This document shows, piece by piece, positions 61,052 through 64,000 of a DNA stretch of 64,000 bases. The stretch covers positions 1-64,000 of the forward strand of contig JAEZGY010000048.1 in assembly GCA_023416695.1 (NCBI GenBank), in the 5' to 3' direction. Position numbers and translations under genes: made by a program. Under the pieces are notes generated by a model, which worked only from the letters and a program-made list of their open reading frames with translations, was not told where the DNA came from and did not search any database. Every line of letters starts with the position of its first letter. Position 1 is the stretch's first letter. The DNA is from Bacillota bacterium. GTDB lineage: Bacteria; Bacillota; Clostridia; Lachnospirales; Lachnospiraceae.

Positions 61052-62992
61052 ATGGATCAATATCGTACATATAATCGTCGTGGTGCTTTGTTTATCATGA
61101 TAATTATTGTCGTAGTAATTATAGGTCTGATTTCAAGACTAGCCTATTTGATGATTGCGAAATCCGAATATTATAGCGTAAAAGCGGAAGAATTACATGA
61201 GCGTGAACGACCTATCAAGGCAGAACGTGGTACGATCTATGATGCCAACGGTGTTGTCCTTGCAAGTAATAAGCCTGTATGTACTATATCCGTCATACAT
61301 AGTCAAATAACGGACCCAGAAAGAGTCATTGCTGTTTTGTGTAAGGAGCTTGGTTTGTCTGATGAAAAGGTTCGAAAAAGAGTAGAAAAGGTAAGTAGTA
61401 TTGAGAGAATCAAATCTAATGTATCAAAGGATATCGCAGATAAAATAAGAGAATATGATTTAGATGGCGTTATGGTAGACGAGGATTATAAAAGATATTA
61501 CCCTTTAGGTTCTCTAGCCTCAAAAGTTCTAGGTTTTACGGGAAGTGATAACCAAGGAATCATTGGTCTTGAGGTAAAATATAATTCCTATTTACAAGGG
61601 GTAGATGGGAAAATCCTTACGTTAACGACTGCCAAAGGTGTTGAGATAGAGAATGCTGCAGAAGATAGACAAGAGCCCATTGCAGGTAAGGATTTACATC
61701 TTAGTTTAGATGTTAATATTCAGACCTATGCCGAACAGCTAGCTAAAAAAGTCTGCGAAGCGAAAAGCGCAAATAATGTTAAGGTTATTGTTATGAATCC
61801 AAGTAATGGAGAATTAATGGCCATGGTCAATTATCCAGAGTTTGATTTAAATGATCCTTATACACTTAATTATGATGTAGAAAATAGTGAGAGTCTAACC
61901 GATCAACAAAAGACCAATTTATTAAATGAGATGTGGCGTAATGGTTGTATTAGTGATACCTATGAGCCAGGTAGTGCATTTAAGATAGTAACAGCAACTG
62001 CCGCTTTAGAAGAAAATGTAGTAAAATTAACAGATACTTTTTACTGTCCAGGTTATAAAAAGATTGAAGACCGTACTATAAGATGCCACAAGGCTGGTGG
62101 CCATGGTTCTCAAACCTTTGTGGAGGGGATTAAGAATTCTTGTAACCCTGTTTTTATGACTTTGGGTGAACGTCTTGGGGTCAAAAACATGTATAAGTAT
62201 TTTACGAAGTTAGGATTGTTTCAAAAGACAGGAGTTGATCTTCCTGGGGAAGCAAGTTCTATTATGCATAAGATAGAAAATGTAAAGCCTGTAGAATTAG
62301 CTACAATGTCCTTTGGCCAAGGCTTTCAAATAACCCCTTTACAGCTTTGTGCTTCTGTAAGTGCAGTAGTAAATGGAGGGACCATGGTTACCCCTCATTT
62401 TGGTGTTTCTATCACTACTGCGGATGGTCAGGTGTTTGAAGATTTATCCTATAAGACTACAGAAAATGTGGTATCAAAAGAGACTTCAGAAACTATGAAA
62501 AGTCTATTAGAAGCAGTTGTTTCCAGTGGAACAGGAAAAAGGGCTTATTTACCTGGTTTTCGTATTGGTGGTAAGACAGCAACCTCAGAAAAGTTACCAC
62601 GAGGTAATGGGAAATATATCTCTAGCTTCATTGGATTTGCACCAGCTGAGAATCCAAAAGTCCTAGCTATTGTATTAATTGATGAACCTAAAGGAATCTA
62701 TTATGGTGGTACAATTGCTGCTCCTGTGATCGGGGAACTTTTTGATAACATTCTTCCTTACTTAGGGATTGAGCCTAAATACACAGAGGAAGAAGTTAAG
62801 AAAAATAATATTAGTACAATTACAATCCCTAATTTTATTGGTTTAACAGTAGAAGAGGTAAAAAAACTAGCTAAGTCATTAGGATTAACATCTATATACT
62901 ATTCTACAGAAGGGGATGTGGTAACGGAACAATTTCCTCTAGAAGGTGAGGTTGTGGACAAAAATAGCGACTTGATTCTGTATTTAGAATAG
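61052..62992 (+). CDS. spoVD: SpoVD-like class B PBP with PASTA domain
   Basis: 646 residues. One N-terminal membrane helix (about 13-33), RGTIYDANGVVLA, the transpeptidase domain with Ser308-Lys311 (GSAFK) and SCN at 363-365, and one C-terminal PASTA domain (about 585-646, starting TIPNFIGLTVEEV) are present. The third catalytic motif reads KTA (508-510) instead of KTG. Position before mraY matches B. subtilis spoVD, needed for spore cortex. A hairpin can hide its ribosome site. The start was set as the ATG 7 nt after AAGGATG. Confidence 0.9.
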   Translation: MDQYRTYNRRGALFIMIIIVVVIIGLISRLAYLMIAKSEYYSVKAEELHERERPIKAERGTIYDANGVVLASNKPVCTISVIHSQITDPERVIAVLCKELGLSDEKVRKRVEKVSSIERIKSNVSKDIADKIREYDLDGVMVDEDYKRYYPLGSLASKVLGFTGSDNQGIIGLEVKYNSYLQGVDGKILTLTTAKGVEIENAAEDRQEPIAGKDLHLSLDVNIQTYAEQLAKKVCEAKSANNVKVIVMNPSNGELMAMVNYPEFDLNDPYTLNYDVENSESLTDQQKTNLLNEMWRNGCISDTYEPGSAFKIVTATAALEENVVKLTDTFYCPGYKKIEDRTIRCHKAGGHGSQTFVEGIKNSCNPVFMTLGERLGVKNMYKYFTKLGLFQKTGVDLPGEASSIMHKIENVKPVELATMSFGQGFQITPLQLCASVSAVVNGGTMVTPHFGVSITTADGQVFEDLSYKTTENVVSKETSETMKSLLEAVVSSGTGKRAYLPGFRIGGKTATSEKLPRGNGKYISSFIGFAPAENPKVLAIVLIDEPKGIYYGGTIAAPVIGELFDNILPYLGIEPKYTEEEVKKNNISTITIPNFIGLTVEEVKKLAKSLGLTSIYYSTEGDVVTEQFPLEGEVVDKNSDLILYLE

Positions 62993-63048
62993 TCTATAAT
63001 TAAATAATTGATTATTCAAGAATCGAAAAGGATTTATGAGGTGAAGAT

Positions 63049-64000
63049 GTGAGCTCCTATATAGCCATTCCTGTGATTATAGCATTCGCTATATGCGTTT
63101 GCCTCTGCCCAATCTTTATTCCATTTTTAAGAAGGCTTAAATTTGGGCAATACATTCGAGAGGAAGGTCCAGAAAGTCACCAGAAGAAATCAGGAACCCC
63201 AACTATGGGGGGCCTTATTATACTAATCAGTGTTGTGATTACCTCGTTATTGTTTATCAAAGACTACCCTAATATGATTCCTATTTTGTTTACTACCATA
63301 GGATTTGGTTTGATTGGTTTTTTAGATGACTATATCAAGGTTGTTATGAAACGTAATCTAGGATTAAAAGCATGGCAGAAGTTGCTAGGGCAGCTACTAG
63401 TAACCAGTGTCTTTGTGTTTTATGTGCAGAATTTTTCTTCTGTAGGCACGGGCCTAGTGATTCCTTTTAGCAATAAGGTACTAGATATTAGTTATCTTTA
63501 TATACCTTTTGTTTTTATCGTAATGCTTGGTACGGTGAATGGCGTTAATTTTACAGATGGGTTAGATGGTCTGGCGTCTGGAGTAACAATTTTAGTAGCT
63601 ACATTTTTTACTATGGTTGCAGTTGCAGCTGAAGCTGGAATATCCCCAATTACATGTGCTGTTGCAGGAAGTCTGTTGGGCTTTTTAGTTTACAACGTAT
63701 ATCCTGCCAAGGTGTTTATGGGAGATACAGGTTCTTTGGCTTTAGGTGGATTTGTGGCATCTACAGCCTTTGTGCTTCGTATTCCAATTTTTATTGCAAT
63801 TGTAGGAATTGTCTATTTGATTGAAGTAATCAGTGTAATGCTGCAAGTGATATATTTTAGACTAACAGGTGGGAAGAGGCTATTTAAGATGGCGCCAATT
63901 CATCATCATTTTGAACTTTGTGGGTGGTCAGAAACTCGTGTAGTTGCAGTTTTTTCTATAGTAACCACCTTAATGTGTCTAGTGGGTTTTATGGCATTAC
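63049..64000 (+). CDS. mraY: Phospho-MurNAc-pentapeptide transferase MraY (3' end outside window)
   Basis: The first 317 codons, running off the window end. The start is GTG behind GAGGTG. Multiple membrane segments and the MraY blocks are clear: HQKKSGTPTMGG, LDDYIKV, NFTDGLDGLASG, FMGDTGSLALGG and the catalytic HHHFEL. It transfers the pentapeptide precursor made by MurE and MurF to undecaprenyl phosphate, giving lipid I. It should be the sixth gene of the mra operon. Confidence 0.96.
   Translation, partial: MSSYIAIPVIIAFAICVCLCPIFIPFLRRLKFGQYIREEGPESHQKKSGTPTMGGLIILISVVITSLLFIKDYPNMIPILFTTIGFGLIGFLDDYIKVVMKRNLGLKAWQKLLGQLLVTSVFVFYVQNFSSVGTGLVIPFSNKVLDISYLYIPFVFIVMLGTVNGVNFTDGLDGLASGVTILVATFFTMVAVAAEAGISPITCAVAGSLLGFLVYNVYPAKVFMGDTGSLALGGFVASTAFVLRIPIFIAIVGIVYLIEVISVMLQVIYFRLTGGKRLFKMAPIHHHFELCGWSETRVVAVFSIVTTLMCLVGFMAL

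Noticed and set aside
1..64000. tRNA, rRNA, CRISPR, insertion sequence or prophage genes
   Set aside because: I looked for CCA-ended cloverleaf patterns, regular spacer repeats and transposase or phage motifs and saw none; a tRNAscan or CRISPR search would settle it.

Overview
The window reads as chromosomal DNA of a low-GC, endospore-forming, motile Firmicute. The AT-rich base use, frequent TTG/GTG starts behind strong AGGAGG sites, a spoVB-like and a spoVD-like gene, remA, and the order mraZ-rsmH-ftsL-PBP-spoVD-mraY point to Clostridia, most likely Lachnospiraceae (Lachnoclostridium / C. phytofermentans type). The family placement is inference. I see no rRNA or tRNA genes, insertion sequences, prophage or CRISPR array. 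About 60 protein genes are packed closely, mostly on the + strand.

1-11.7 kb is the accessory part. It holds a divergent LacI regulator and a sugar-isomerase operon (DUF4867 + L-fucose-isomerase-like), a GltD-like flavoprotein, a CNNM/CorC membrane protein, two AraC regulators, a small lipoprotein, a cupin, a PfkB sugar kinase overlapping a class II aldolase, and a coupled pair of unrecognised Cys-containing proteins. 11.8-23 kb has a DUF554 membrane protein, a PAS-GGDEF diguanylate cyclase, a SpoVB-like flippase, the iscR-iscS-iscU-mnmA operon (Fe-S assembly and tRNA thiolation), a flagellar-cap-like protein behind a sigma-D type promoter, a YfcE phosphodiesterase, and rqcH with a PHP phosphatase.

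23-40 kb holds DUF2628, yicC-remA-gmk-rpoZ, two signal peptidases, an ABC-F ATPase, a HAD phosphatase, a Cys/Met PLP enzyme with dapF, a tandem murE pair plus murF, priA, and an MpsC-domain protein. dapF supplies meso-DAP and the MurE proteins carry the DAP-type motif, so these genes form one wall-precursor block. 40-42 kb carries an apparent leader or small RNA unit followed by a PEPCK-like P-loop protein (DUF4914 type).

42-64 kb is housekeeping: LCP ligase, def-fmt, zinc peptidase, rsmB-rlmN-stp-prkC-rsgA-rpe, a PilZ protein, thiN, ychF, lgt, then the division cluster mraZ-rsmH-ftsL-pbp-spoVD-mraY, cut off by the window end. The mra operon has a clear array of MraZ boxes. The murE usually found between spoVD and mraY is absent there and sits about 25 kb upstream as two copies.

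Starts were chosen by ribosome-binding-site spacing and family alignment from memory. No database search was run. Function calls for well-known families rest on visible motifs. Promoters, operators and terminators are read by eye and are predictions.
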